A stretch of 64,000 nucleotides of DNA from Cylindrospermum stagnale PCC 7417. GTDB taxonomy: Bacteria > Cyanobacteriota > Cyanobacteriia > Cyanobacteriales > Nostocaceae. The notes beneath the pieces are model-generated. The model saw nothing but the letters and a program-made list of their open reading frames with translations, had not been told where the DNA came from and ran no database searches. The stretch spans positions 1,215,001 through 1,279,000 of the forward strand of contig NC_019757.1 of assembly GCF_000317535.1 (NCBI RefSeq), in the 5' to 3' direction. Position numbers and translations under genes: made by a program. Shown in pieces: positions 47,079-56,112 of this stretch; the stretch's first letter is position 1; each line of letters begins with the position of its first letter.

Positions 47079-48881
47079 ATGAACAAACAACCTATGCCTC
47101 AAGTATTGTGGAATTATTTGCTAGTGATTCCAGCTTTTTTTAGTGGATTCTTGGTGTTGTCAACAATTGCGAATGCAGATGAAGTCGAATCTAAGGTTCA
47201 TGAGATTGCGCCGACTACTATTGCTCAAGAGATTCAGCCTGAATTAAGTCAAGGAGCAGATCCCTTGATTCCCACCGTCACAGTTGCTAATGATGACTTA
47301 GCGCAAGTCACATCCGTCTCGCAACTGTCTGATGTTAAGCCTTCAGATTGGGCATTTCAAGCACTACAGTCTCTGGTTGAGCGCTACGGCGTGATTACGG
47401 GATATCCAAATGGCACATTTCAAGGTGATCGTTCTCTGACTCGTTATGAATTTGCTGCTGGCTTAAATGCAGCGCTTGATCGCCTCAACGAACTGATTGG
47501 TAGTTCGACTGGAGAATTGGTCAAACGGGAAGACTTGGCGACTGTGCAAAAGCTACAAGAACAGTTTGCAGCAGAACTGGTAACATTGCGCGGCCGAGTG
47601 AATGCGTTGGATGCACAGACAGAAACCCTTCAACAACAACAATTTTCCACCACAACCAAACTCACTGGTACAGTTCAGTTCGTGCTTGGAGGCGTTCTAG
47701 CTGGTAATAACGTGGTCACCAAGCAACCTGCACCCCGCACCATCACGTTTGCAGACCAGACTCGCCTAGTATTAAACACCAGTTTTACTGGTAAAGATCA
47801 ACTACGGTTAACGCTTTCAGGTGGAAATATTAACTCCCTAGGTGGAGTACCCAATCCTAAAGGGAACTTCTCAAATTCCCTGAGTACGAGTAATCCAACT
47901 GGTGGAATTTTTGGCACCTTTGACGGGAGAACTGCCGATAATGCCAGTCCTAGTTTTGCGCCCAATCAGATTATTACTGGTGGAATCCGTTATCGATTTC
48001 CACTGACTAACGATACCCAATTAAACATTTTTGCCCAGTCGGATGGAGCCAATGAGATCGGCTTAAGTGGCCCGACAAACCCATTTGAAGGGTCTGCTTC
48101 AAATGGGATTTCACGATTTTCACGGCGGAATATGGTTTATAACTATGGAGATACAGGCCCCGGAATTGCCATACTCCAGCAACTTGGCCCACAGTTTCAA
48201 TTAGGGTTATCATACAGTGCGCCTAATGGTAGCGATCCTAGACCTAATAATGGTTTATTTACAGGCAGATATGTAGCCTTCGGACAGCTAACATACTTTA
48301 GTCCCAAGAAGAATTTTCGGCTTGGTTTAAGTTACGCTAACACCTACAGCCCAGCGGGTACCTTGGGTCAAGGTGGAACAAACTTTGGGCCAGCCGCTGG
48401 GAGTAACCTGGCCAACAGCACCATATCAACTAACCTGCAAAATTCAGCGAATGGCATTGTCGATAAAGGAACAGTGGGAAATCTTTATGGAATTGGCGCA
48501 CTATATAGATTCAATCCGAAGTTGACAATCAATAGTTTTGTAGGTTATTCATCACATCGGTATTTGCAGCAGGGAGATGGTGATGTCTGGAACTGGGGAG
48601 TAGGACTAACATTTCCCGATTTGGGGAAAAAAGGTAGTTTAGGCGGTCTTTTTGTGGGTATGGCGCCAAAACTCACTGCACTCAGTAAGAATGTGGATTT
48701 GGGAGCGGGTCGGGGTCAAGCAGACAAAGATACCTCCCTGCACGTTGAAGGATGGTATCAATATAAACTTACTGACAACATTGAAGTTACGCCTGGGTTT
48801 ATTTGGGTGACGGCACCAAACTCTGATGCTAGCAATCCTGATAGTTTAGTTGGTTGGTTTCGCACCACATTCAGGTTTTAA
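47079..48881 (+). CDS. SLH-domain outer-membrane porin (OprB/iron-uptake porin type)
   Basis: A 600-residue outer-membrane beta-barrel. A signal peptide (LLVIPAFFSGFLVLSTIANA) is followed by one SLH domain (DVKPSDWAFQALQSLVERYG...RYEFAAGLNAALDRL, about residues 90-150). A short coiled coil comes next, then a C-terminal OprB barrel ending in aromatic Phe. SLH domains bind peptidoglycan and its pyruvylated polymers. It is divergent from the sulfur group and downstream of the shared regulatory region, so it might admit sulfonates; solute specificity is not visible. Confidence 0.88.
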   Translation: MNKQPMPQVLWNYLLVIPAFFSGFLVLSTIANADEVESKVHEIAPTTIAQEIQPELSQGADPLIPTVTVANDDLAQVTSVSQLSDVKPSDWAFQALQSLVERYGVITGYPNGTFQGDRSLTRYEFAAGLNAALDRLNELIGSSTGELVKREDLATVQKLQEQFAAELVTLRGRVNALDAQTETLQQQQFSTTTKLTGTVQFVLGGVLAGNNVVTKQPAPRTITFADQTRLVLNTSFTGKDQLRLTLSGGNINSLGGVPNPKGNFSNSLSTSNPTGGIFGTFDGRTADNASPSFAPNQIITGGIRYRFPLTNDTQLNIFAQSDGANEIGLSGPTNPFEGSASNGISRFSRRNMVYNYGDTGPGIAILQQLGPQFQLGLSYSAPNGSDPRPNNGLFTGRYVAFGQLTYFSPKKNFRLGLSYANTYSPAGTLGQGGTNFGPAAGSNLANSTISTNLQNSANGIVDKGTVGNLYGIGALYRFNPKLTINSFVGYSSHRYLQQGDGDVWNWGVGLTFPDLGKKGSLGGLFVGMAPKLTALSKNVDLGAGRGQADKDTSLHVEGWYQYKLTDNIEVTPGFIWVTAPNSDASNPDSLVGWFRTTFRF

Positions 48882-48906
48882 CCTTGAATTTTCAGACTAG
48901 TGAGTG

Positions 48907-49920
48907 TCAAATTACCTGAATCACAACTTTGCCAAAGTGAGCCGCGCTTTTGAGGTGATCGTATGCTTCTCGTGCTGCCGTAAAAGGAAAAACTTTATCA
49001 ATAATAGGTTGAAGTTGATGTTGAGTAATAGACTGATTCATCGTCTCAAACATTTCCCGACTACCGACATAAATTCCCTGAACGACTAAACTCTTGAAAA
49101 TTATGGGTGTGGGATCTATCTCATTGCCTCTGCCTGAAAGGACGCCAATCAAACTAATACGTCCCCCAACCTGGACTGCTTGGAGGGATTTTGGTAGAGT
49201 GCCGACACCGCCTACTTCAACCACATGGTTTACGCCAATGCGATTGGTTAGTTGATCAACTTGCTTTTGCCAATCAGCGTTTGTTTTGTAGTTGATGATT
49301 TCGTCAGCGCCAAGCTGTTGAGCGCGTGCTAATTTCTCATCACTGCTAGAAGTGATAATTACTCTGGCATGATGGATTTTGGCAAATTGGAGGGCAAAAA
49401 TCGAAACGCCTCCTGTACCGAGTAATAAGACGCTTTCACCAGCTCTAATATTTCCTTTAGTCACCAAGGCATGCCAAGCGGTGACGGCGGCACAGGGCAA
49501 AGTTGCGCCTTCAGTATAGGATAGATGGTCGGGTAATATCACTAAGCCGTCTTGGTGTAAGATGACGTACTCAGAGAGCATGCCATCAATACCACCTCCC
49601 AAATCGGATGGCATTTTTTCTCTAGTCAAAGAGCCATAAATCCAGTCTTGGAAGAAAATACCCGCCACGCTATCGCCTACCTTGACTCGTGTGACACCTT
49701 CCCCAACCGCCACAACTTCCCCCGCACCGTCAGAGGTGGGAATTAGTGGATATGTTAGACCAGAACCATAGGCGCCCTCAGCAACCAAGAGATCACGGTA
49801 ATTGAGGGATACGGCGTGGACTCTGATCAGGACTTGACTGGCTGCGGGTTTCGGTTCAGGGCGGTCAACTAATGTGAGGGCTTCAATCCCCGCATTGCTT
49901 TGAAGTTCGTAAGCTTTCAT
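48907..49920 (-). CDS. Zinc-independent quinone oxidoreductase-like MDR protein
   Basis: A 337-residue medium-chain dehydrogenase/reductase. The NAD(P) motif is LLGTGGVSIFALQFAK, with the family block VSLNYRDLLVAEG at the N-terminus. The usual catalytic zinc Cys/His are replaced (NYRDL), so it is the zinc-free quinone reductase/NADPH:alkenal type. It converges on the porin gene with a 25-bp gap. Substrate unknown. Confidence 0.85.
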   Translation of the reverse strand: MKAYELQSNAGIEALTLVDRPEPKPAASQVLIRVHAVSLNYRDLLVAEGAYGSGLTYPLIPTSDGAGEVVAVGEGVTRVKVGDSVAGIFFQDWIYGSLTREKMPSDLGGGIDGMLSEYVILHQDGLVILPDHLSYTEGATLPCAAVTAWHALVTKGNIRAGESVLLLGTGGVSIFALQFAKIHHARVIITSSSDEKLARAQQLGADEIINYKTNADWQKQVDQLTNRIGVNHVVEVGGVGTLPKSLQAVQVGGRISLIGVLSGRGNEIDPTPIIFKSLVVQGIYVGSREMFETMNQSITQHQLQPIIDKVFPFTAAREAYDHLKSAAHFGKVVIQVI

Positions 49921-50107
49921 TGTAATTAACTAACAGTGCCATTTTTTATTGTGGCTATGCTAATTGCATATTTAATCCTGCAAATGTCATATTTTCAGGT
50001 GAGGCGATTGGATTGGCTGCGCCAGTGCAGTAGGCGATCGCTAATCATCCAAAGCCAAAGCATCTAGGTGGTTGTATCCAAATTCTGAGCGATGTTAAAA
50101 CTGCGCT

Positions 50108-51190
50108 TTATTTCAACCGCTGGCGCAACCATAAAGCTAATAAAGGCAACGCTAGTCGATAACCTTGGTCTGCACTGTAAATTAAACCTTTGTGCTGTAA
50201 CCCAGTTAAAGCACCCTGAATACTTCCACCACGGGAAAGACCATGTTTTTGAATATATTCTTTACTTTGTGGCTTCTCTGTGGGATCAACAGCTAAACAT
50301 TCCAGCAAGTGTACCTGATTTGCTGGGAGTAACATCAGTAAGGACTCAAAGGTGATGGATAAGTCTTTGAGCAGTCCCTCAATTGCAAGATGTACTTCTT
50401 TTTCAGTAATTAACTCATCAGGACGGGGTAAAGTTGGCAGCCGACGAATTAATGACATAGCATCGCCAATGTGTCCTTGTACAGCATTTAAAAATAGTTG
50501 CAGTGCTTGTGAGCGGGAATCAAATTTTAGTCCCTGTGTCTGCAACATCTCCCTTGCCCAGACTGCCAAAACATCCTTAGCTAAGGGAGCTAACTGTATA
50601 GTTTCTAAAGGATAGTCAGTTTCATTTCCATGATTACTTGTTTCAGCGATGGTGGCGATCAAAATGTAACTGACATGAGTTTGCGCCTTGACTTCTCGCC
50701 TCAAAGTTGCTTCCCATAAACCGTGGCGATCCCATGAGCGAATGTGAGGAAAACTCTGCAAAATCAGGGCGACTCGCTGATTTGTGCTAGCAGCCATCAA
50801 CTGTGGCAAGTTGAGCAAGATTTCAAATGCTTGCCATAGCTGCTTTTCGTTGAGTACTCGCAATAATTTCAGTTTGCCTTGTGGATGAAAGCCAAAAAAC
50901 TCTGGCGCATTTTCAGCAACCCAGCCTTGAATTAGTGCTGTTTCCCAGTTTTGGCTAATCGCCTCCGCCAGTAATTGCACAAATCGGCCCCCATCTGTAG
51001 CGCGGATGCAGTCTATCTCCAATGCGATCGCACTCACTTCCTTTGCTGCTCCCCGTACCAAGGTACGCCTTCCACTACCAGGCACTCCAGTAATCAGCAA
51101 ATCGCCATCCTGCGACAGTACTTCCACAAGGCGCTGGAATTCTGCCGATCGCCCAAATAATTGCAAAGGAGTAGACAAATCCCAGTTCAT
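50108..51190 (-). CDS. P-loop ATPase with a C-terminal winged-helix-like region
   Basis: A 360-residue AAA/STAND-type NTPase. Walker A is GVPGSGRRT near residue 40; the Walker B-like strand is VALILQSF with an Asp shortly after. The C-terminal 90 residues (LLECLAVDPTEKPQSKEYIQKHGLS...GLIYSADQGYRLA) resemble a winged helix as in archaeal ORC-like or STAND ATPases. No DNA-repair or defence partner is adjacent. Function is not assigned. Confidence 0.7.
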   Translation of the reverse strand: MNWDLSTPLQLFGRSAEFQRLVEVLSQDGDLLITGVPGSGRRTLVRGAAKEVSAIALEIDCIRATDGGRFVQLLAEAISQNWETALIQGWVAENAPEFFGFHPQGKLKLLRVLNEKQLWQAFEILLNLPQLMAASTNQRVALILQSFPHIRSWDRHGLWEATLRREVKAQTHVSYILIATIAETSNHGNETDYPLETIQLAPLAKDVLAVWAREMLQTQGLKFDSRSQALQLFLNAVQGHIGDAMSLIRRLPTLPRPDELITEKEVHLAIEGLLKDLSITFESLLMLLPANQVHLLECLAVDPTEKPQSKEYIQKHGLSRGGSIQGALTGLQHKGLIYSADQGYRLALPLLALWLRQRLK

Positions 51191-51421
51191 GCACTTTATT
51201 GCCTTTTGTTACCAACCCTAACCGTCACGGACAGCATAAACCATTCAGGGTCACTATGTTTAGCACCAAATATAAGGTGATTTGGGGCGTCACTGTCACC
51301 AACGCCATTAATTATTGGATTTGTGTATCAGTGATAAAAGTTCATATTAATTAATGATCAGCTTGCCTGATAAATTATAAGATTTACTTAAGTTTATAAA
51401 AGTTATAGATTATTTTTTTTT

Positions 51422-51976
51422 ATGAATACCCAAGAACTTTTAAGCCGATACGCAGCAGGAGAACGAGACTTTAGTAACGTCAACCTGATTCAGGTGTGCC
51501 TGACGAATGCAAATTTGATTGGGGTACACCTTGATGGAGCGCACTTGATTGGAGCAGACCTCAGGGGAGTTGATCTAACTAATGCACATCTTAGTCAGGC
51601 AAAATTGAATCAGGCCACCCTTGCTGATGCAAAAATGATTGAAGTGTGCCTGATTAGCGCAGAATTGGTTGGTGCAGACTTGAGTGGGGCAGACTTGAAG
51701 GGTGCAAATTTAAGTGGAGCAGACCTAAGCGGTGTGAAGCTCGGTGGAGCCAACTTAAAAGGGGCAGACTTAGGTAAGACAGACCTTACAGGAGCAGATC
51801 TCAGGGGAGCAGAGCTAAGTGGAGCCAACTTGAAGGGGGCCAAATTAGGTGGAGCAGATATGGATGGAGCATATCTAGATAACGCAGATCTGAGTGGAGC
51901 AGATATTCTTGGGGCAAATATCAGGGGAGCAGGGTTAACTGGAACAACAATGCCCGACGGAACAGTTCACGACTAA
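51422..51976 (+). CDS. Pentapeptide repeat protein
   Basis: A 184-residue protein made almost entirely of A(D/N)LxG pentapeptides after a short helical start (NTQELLSRYAAGERDFS). It should form a regular right-handed quadrilateral beta-helix, sometimes a DNA mimic. No catalytic residues. The DNA itself is repetitive (GGAGCAGAC...). A decayed membrane-protein tail follows directly. Confidence 0.9.
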   Translation: MNTQELLSRYAAGERDFSNVNLIQVCLTNANLIGVHLDGAHLIGADLRGVDLTNAHLSQAKLNQATLADAKMIEVCLISAELVGADLSGADLKGANLSGADLSGVKLGGANLKGADLGKTDLTGADLRGAELSGANLKGAKLGGADMDGAYLDNADLSGADILGANIRGAGLTGTTMPDGTVHD

Positions 51977-51978
51977 GG

Positions 51979-52125
51979 CAGATTTTATTTGCTCCTGTGC
52001 CGTTGATTAATGATGTTTTTGAAGCTGTGCCATTGAGTTTACAAGACTGGTTGTTTTATTTGGCTGTGGGTTCACCAATGATGGTTTGGGCAGCGTTAAT
52101 AAATCTTTTTGATCAGCTAAATTAA
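51979..52125 (+). pseudogene. C-terminal tail of a membrane transporter, P-type-ATPase-like
   Basis: An open frame with no start, QILFAPVPLINDVFEAVPL then SLQDWLFYLAVGSPMMVWAAL, ends in TAA at 52125. It reads like the last two helices of a P2-type cation ATPase. Everything upstream has been replaced by the pentapeptide gene. Family assignment is tentative because only about 48 residues remain. Confidence 0.4.
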
Positions 52126-52156
52126 GGGGTTTATGTTTCGCGCAAAGGATAATCCT

Positions 52157-52186
52157 AGGGTGGGTAAAATGCCCACCTTATTTTTT
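52157..52186 (+). terminator. Rho-independent terminator
   Basis: GGTGGG and CCCACC pair around TAAAATG, with G-T extensions, then TTATTTTTTAT. A good classical terminator for the pentapeptide gene or the lost transporter gene. Confidence 0.7.
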
Positions 52187-52336
52187 ATGAAACCACAAAA
52201 GCACTTATCGCTGAAGTAAAAGCTTTAAAAACGGCACAGCATCTTATAAGGAAAAGATCAAGGCAAACAACAGTATAATTGACTAGGTTGCTTAAAATAA
52301 ATAGTTATAATTCTGCAAAATAAAGTCAGCCTCTAT

Positions 52337-53134
52337 ATGGAAAAAAGAAAAATTTTGATCGCTACTAAAACCTACCCATCAATTAGTAGGAAGTATAAAG
52401 AAACAGTCTGCACAGCGGGAATATTATTAGATGATTTGGAACAACCGCTACGGTGGATTCGCATCTACCCCATACGTTTTCGCTCTCTAGATACTGATAA
52501 ACGCTATCCTAGATGGTCTATCATTAGTGCAGAAATAGAGAGAAATTTAAAAGATTATAGAGAAGAAAGCTTTCGGATTAATGATGAATCTCTAGAAATT
52601 ATTAGAAAAGTTGGTACTGATGATAATTGGGCAGAGAGAAAGTCATTTATGTTGCAATTACAGTCTTACTCCATAAGTGAAATTAAAAATAAAGGTAAGT
52701 CGTTAGGAATTATTCAACCTCAAACTATTAACAAATATTTTTATAAGAAGACAGAACGGGAATGGAGTGATAAACAGCAAGCTATTCAAGACCAACTTGA
52801 TTTATTTGAACCATCAATATAACTGGAAAAAATTCCTTACCAGTTTTGTTATGATTTCGTTGCTCAAGATGGTAAACGTCACAGATATTCTATAAATGAC
52901 TGGGAAATAATGCAATTATATAGAAATTGTCGGAATAAATCTCAAGCTGCTACTTTAGAATTAAGAGAACAGGATGCGTTAGACAAAGTTAAACAAAAAT
53001 TGGTTGATGAATTTTTAATTAAAAAGGATCTATACTTTATAGTGGGTAAACTAAAAAATCATAAAAACACATTTATGATTATTGGTATATTTTATGCACC
53101 GAAAATTAAATCTGAGCAACTAAGTCTTTTCTAA
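52337..53134 (+). pseudogene. DUF488 partner gene interrupted by one in-frame stop
   Basis: The first 161 codons (KRKILIATKTYPSISRKYKETVCTAG...) end at TAA 52820-52822. The very same frame continues from LEKIPYQFCYDFVAQDG to SEQLSLF at 53134, giving about 265 residues with one nonsense codon. Both halves read as one soluble protein and the stop sits in a linker. The gene is 13 bp upstream of the DUF488 gene. It could be a fresh pseudogene, a sequencing error or a two-part gene. Function unknown. Confidence 0.6.
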
Positions 53135-53147
53135 AGAAAATTGTCAA

Positions 53148-53570
53148 ATGGATAATTTAGATAAATCTACAAATAAATATATTCTCACTTTCGGTTATGG
53201 TAATCGCAAGGACTATGAAGCATTCATAGAATACCTTGATAAATTTGAGGTTTCTTATGTTGTTGATGTCAGATTTACTCCTCGTGCTTGGAGCCGTAAA
53301 TGGTACGGTGATCAGATTGGAAAACTTTGTATATCTAAAGGTGTTAACTACGTTTCCAAAATCTACTTAGGTAACACATCTGGAAATGCTAATTGGATTC
53401 CACCAGATAAAGAAGAGGCTAATAAATCATTAGCAGAAGTTGCAGAAATCGCCAGTAATGGAACTGTTTTACTGCTATGTGCTGAGAAAGATTATCATCG
53501 ATGTCATCGAGCAGAGGTTGCTAAACAACTAGAAAAATTAGTAAATTTACCTGTGCAGCATTTAGCATAA
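53148..53570 (+). CDS. DUF488 domain protein
   Basis: A 140-residue DUF488 protein. The opening ILTFGYGNRKDYEAFIEYL, the VVDVRFTPRAWSRKW active-site-like stretch and the C-terminal LLLCAEKDYHRCHRAEVAKQL match the family. The Cys-x8-Cys-His layout suggests a metal or catalytic thiol, but the activity is unknown. The intact gene follows the interrupted partner by 13 bp, so they form a two-gene set. Confidence 0.8.
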   Translation: MDNLDKSTNKYILTFGYGNRKDYEAFIEYLDKFEVSYVVDVRFTPRAWSRKWYGDQIGKLCISKGVNYVSKIYLGNTSGNANWIPPDKEEANKSLAEVAEIASNGTVLLLCAEKDYHRCHRAEVAKQLEKLVNLPVQHLA

Positions 53571-53639
53571 GATATTGCTTGATTGTGTTTATCTAAATCC
53601 AATATGCCCCAATAAGGTTAAATTAAGAAAATACTAGGT

Positions 53640-53780
53640 TTGGTTGAAGGTCGTAAACCCCAACAAAGCCCTCGGAATGTTGGGTTTTGTTGCTCAAACG
53701 CCACTTAGAGGAAACGGTGGGAAGTCCCGCACGTGAGTGGCTTCCGAACCTACGGTTATTAGCAGTGTTTAACCGGACTT
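53640..53780. other. Structured intergenic segment
   Basis: A hairpin with AAACCCCAACA (53655) and TGTTGGGTTT (53679-53688) is followed by a second, larger one: GCCACT (53700-53705) with AGTGGC (53736-53741), enclosing GTGGG paired with CCC-G-CAC around AAGT. GGGAAG and CTTCC offer an alternative pairing. The first hairpin is a common Nostoc repeat; the second is not one I recognise. It could be the end of a mobile intron or an RNA element. Confidence 0.45.
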
Positions 53781-55133
53781 TTAGTTATTAGCTTTCTGCT
53801 TGGATGGTGAGTTGTAGCGATATACGACTCCACAGATAGAACCTAACAGCCACCATGAGAGCAGATTTAACCGGAAATCGAATAGGGTGACATCCACTGT
53901 ATTAAATAGTATCCACCCAATTAAAACTACAAGATAACTGAAAAATATTAATCTGTTTTCTGGCTCTATATTTTTTGATTTCCATAGCAATTGGATACCT
54001 GCAATTAAAATCCAACCGATGAAGCCAGAATATAAAAGAGCGCTGGGAAAGCCAGTTTCCGCAGATAGCATTAAAAACAAGTTGTGGGGATGTCCGATGT
54101 TAATCTGCGCGTGGGCTTTGTAGAGTCCACTAAAACTGCGTAATCCCCAGCCAGTGAAAGGATGCTGTTGACTTAAAGACCAAGCAAATTCCCATTGGGT
54201 TTTTCGCATTAGGGCGACTGGTCTATCTGGATACATATCATCATTTAACCGCGCCCAAATGAAATAGGGAACGAACTGACGGAAAAATTGGGCGATCGCA
54301 TTCGGAGCAAAAGCTGCTAAAAGACAACTAGTGGCCATACCAGCCACACAACCCACCAGCAACCGCCAACCTTGGTACAGTGCAAAAGCTAAACAGGCAA
54401 AAATAGCGATCGCCCATCCATTCCGCGAATCAGTCAAAATCAAAGCGCTGAAATTGAGAATCACCGCCACGGTTAAGAAGATTAGGGGTACTGGAGATTG
54501 AGAATTGGGGGCATGATTGAATTCGTCTCTCTTTTGTCTTTGGCGAATATGCGATCGCCATTGTTCTAACCATAACCCTAACGCCAAGATGAAAATAAAC
54601 ACCAGATAGGCAGCTAAACTGTTAGCGTGCATCAAAATTGAAGCCATGCGCCCTGGTGGTACTCCCGTGGGTGCGATCGCCCATTCTAAAATAATCCACA
54701 AAAATTGTAAATTTAAAGACCAGCCCCAAAACAACTGCCCAAAGCCCATAATGACTATTGGCGAAGAACTAATGACCAAAATCCAGGCCATTTGCCGCAA
54801 TTGGGCGGCTGTCTGAATTAGGGCGCTAAGTCCGACGAAAACGAGAAAGAATGGCCAGAAATTAAATAAACCGAGCAAAGCATCTATTTTATTTTCGGCA
54901 AACCCAGCGGCGATGAACAGTAATACACTGAGGAGAGCAAATCCCCAATTCAGGGGGCGGCGGTTAATAATCTGGGATTGTTGCAGCCAAGTGAATAAGA
55001 CTGCAAAACCTAAACCCACAGCCCCCAGAAATGGACTCAAGGGAAAAACCAACAATCCCAGTTGAGCGCAGTTCCAAGCGGATTGTAAACTAGGGTGGGG
55101 ATGATAAAAAGCCTTGTTCAAGCTGGCTCCCAA
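53781..55133 (-). CDS. O-antigen ligase/polymerase-family membrane protein
   Basis: A 450-residue protein with about ten to twelve hydrophobic helices, of the Wzy/WaaL family that polymerises or ligates polysaccharides. The long periplasmic loop with family cues is PFTGWGLRSFSGLYKAHAQ...IGHPHNLFLMLSAETG. Its start overlaps the upstream yaaW-like gene by 16 bp, so the two are translationally coupled. The sugar substrate is unknown. Confidence 0.85.
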   Translation of the reverse strand: MGASLNKAFYHPHPSLQSAWNCAQLGLLVFPLSPFLGAVGLGFAVLFTWLQQSQIINRRPLNWGFALLSVLLFIAAGFAENKIDALLGLFNFWPFFLVFVGLSALIQTAAQLRQMAWILVISSSPIVIMGFGQLFWGWSLNLQFLWIILEWAIAPTGVPPGRMASILMHANSLAAYLVFIFILALGLWLEQWRSHIRQRQKRDEFNHAPNSQSPVPLIFLTVAVILNFSALILTDSRNGWAIAIFACLAFALYQGWRLLVGCVAGMATSCLLAAFAPNAIAQFFRQFVPYFIWARLNDDMYPDRPVALMRKTQWEFAWSLSQQHPFTGWGLRSFSGLYKAHAQINIGHPHNLFLMLSAETGFPSALLYSGFIGWILIAGIQLLWKSKNIEPENRLIFFSYLVVLIGWILFNTVDVTLFDFRLNLLSWWLLGSICGVVYRYNSPSKQKANN

Positions 55134-55975
55134 GATTCAGCGCGGGTGAGACGAATTTGGGCTAAAGCGAAGATGGTGGGGATGATTCGACCGTAGTTAG
55201 TGGCGATCGCTCTCCAACCTAAATCCGCAAAAAACCAAGCCCACATCACTGGGCCAACAACAGCAAAAGCACCACGAACCGCCCCATAACGAGCTGCACT
55301 CGCAGTCATACCCCGCCGGGCCATTTGCAACGCTACATAGTTTTTAAACTGCTTTGTCGCTACTTCTGTACCGGCAATTGTCGCTTGTTTAGCTACTTGA
55401 TAGGTAGCAAAATGAAGCGCAAATTGACGGGCGATTTGTTTGAGTACCAACGGCTGGAGGAGTGAAGTCACAGCCAAGGCACTACCGCCTTTGAAAATTA
55501 ACCCCAAAGGATCATGTTGCAATAACAGTGGTAGCGGTTGTTTCAGGTTCGATTTGACCAACTGACGCTGCACCCGGTCGGTCAATTTTTGCTTTTCCCG
55601 TTCCGGCAATTTTTTCCACACCTGTCCTAACAGATATAAAAATACCTCGGCTTCTAAATCAACAGTTGCCAGTTGTTCAGAATAGGGAATTTTTAGATAG
55701 TTACATACTTGAATTAACGTTTGTCGGTAACTGACTTGGTTGGTGCGTCCCCGCAAAACCGTCACCCCATCTGCCGCCAAAAAGCGGAAGCGATTTTCTA
55801 GGGCGTTTAGCCAAGCTTCGCGGGTTTGGCTTTGGACTTCGATAGGTTCAGGTGTGTGAACATAATCTAGGGGATTAAACTTACGACTAAACAGAATTGC
55901 CGTTAAATCCTGCAATTCCTCTTCAGTTGCTAACTCTAGTACCGTCCTCAGCTCATCCAATTTACCTTCCTCCAT
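55118..55975 (-). CDS. YaaW-like (UPF0174-type) protein
   Basis: A 285-residue protein. The N-terminal half is helical and charged (LRTVLELATEEELQDLTAILFSR). The middle has the VWKKLPEREKQKL block and the C-terminal half is hydrophobic and Ala/Gly-rich (GAFAVVGPVMWAWFFADLG), as in the YaaW/UPF0174 group. The function of the family is unknown. First gene of a pair with the O-antigen ligase-like gene. Confidence 0.65.
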   Translation of the reverse strand: MEEGKLDELRTVLELATEEELQDLTAILFSRKFNPLDYVHTPEPIEVQSQTREAWLNALENRFRFLAADGVTVLRGRTNQVSYRQTLIQVCNYLKIPYSEQLATVDLEAEVFLYLLGQVWKKLPEREKQKLTDRVQRQLVKSNLKQPLPLLLQHDPLGLIFKGGSALAVTSLLQPLVLKQIARQFALHFATYQVAKQATIAGTEVATKQFKNYVALQMARRGMTASAARYGAVRGAFAVVGPVMWAWFFADLGWRAIATNYGRIIPTIFALAQIRLTRAESWEPA

Positions 55976-56112
55976 TCTGTGCAGCTTTTCTGTACTTTAT
56001 TCTACTATTAGCCTTTGGCAGTCATGAGTAGTGTTCTGCACACAGGCGAACATCTGTCTGGAAAAGAATACAGCAGATGGGAAAATTTTTTACAGTTTAT
56101 TTTTGAGGTTTT

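Noticed and set aside
51610-51843. A minus-strand frame with repeated APLRSAP units
   Set aside because: It is the complement of the pentapeptide repeats; periodic DNA keeps the opposite frame open.
53698-53760. Group II intron domain V
   Set aside because: The hairpin lacks the AGC triad and the usual bulge layout, and no intron reverse transcriptase or other domains are nearby.
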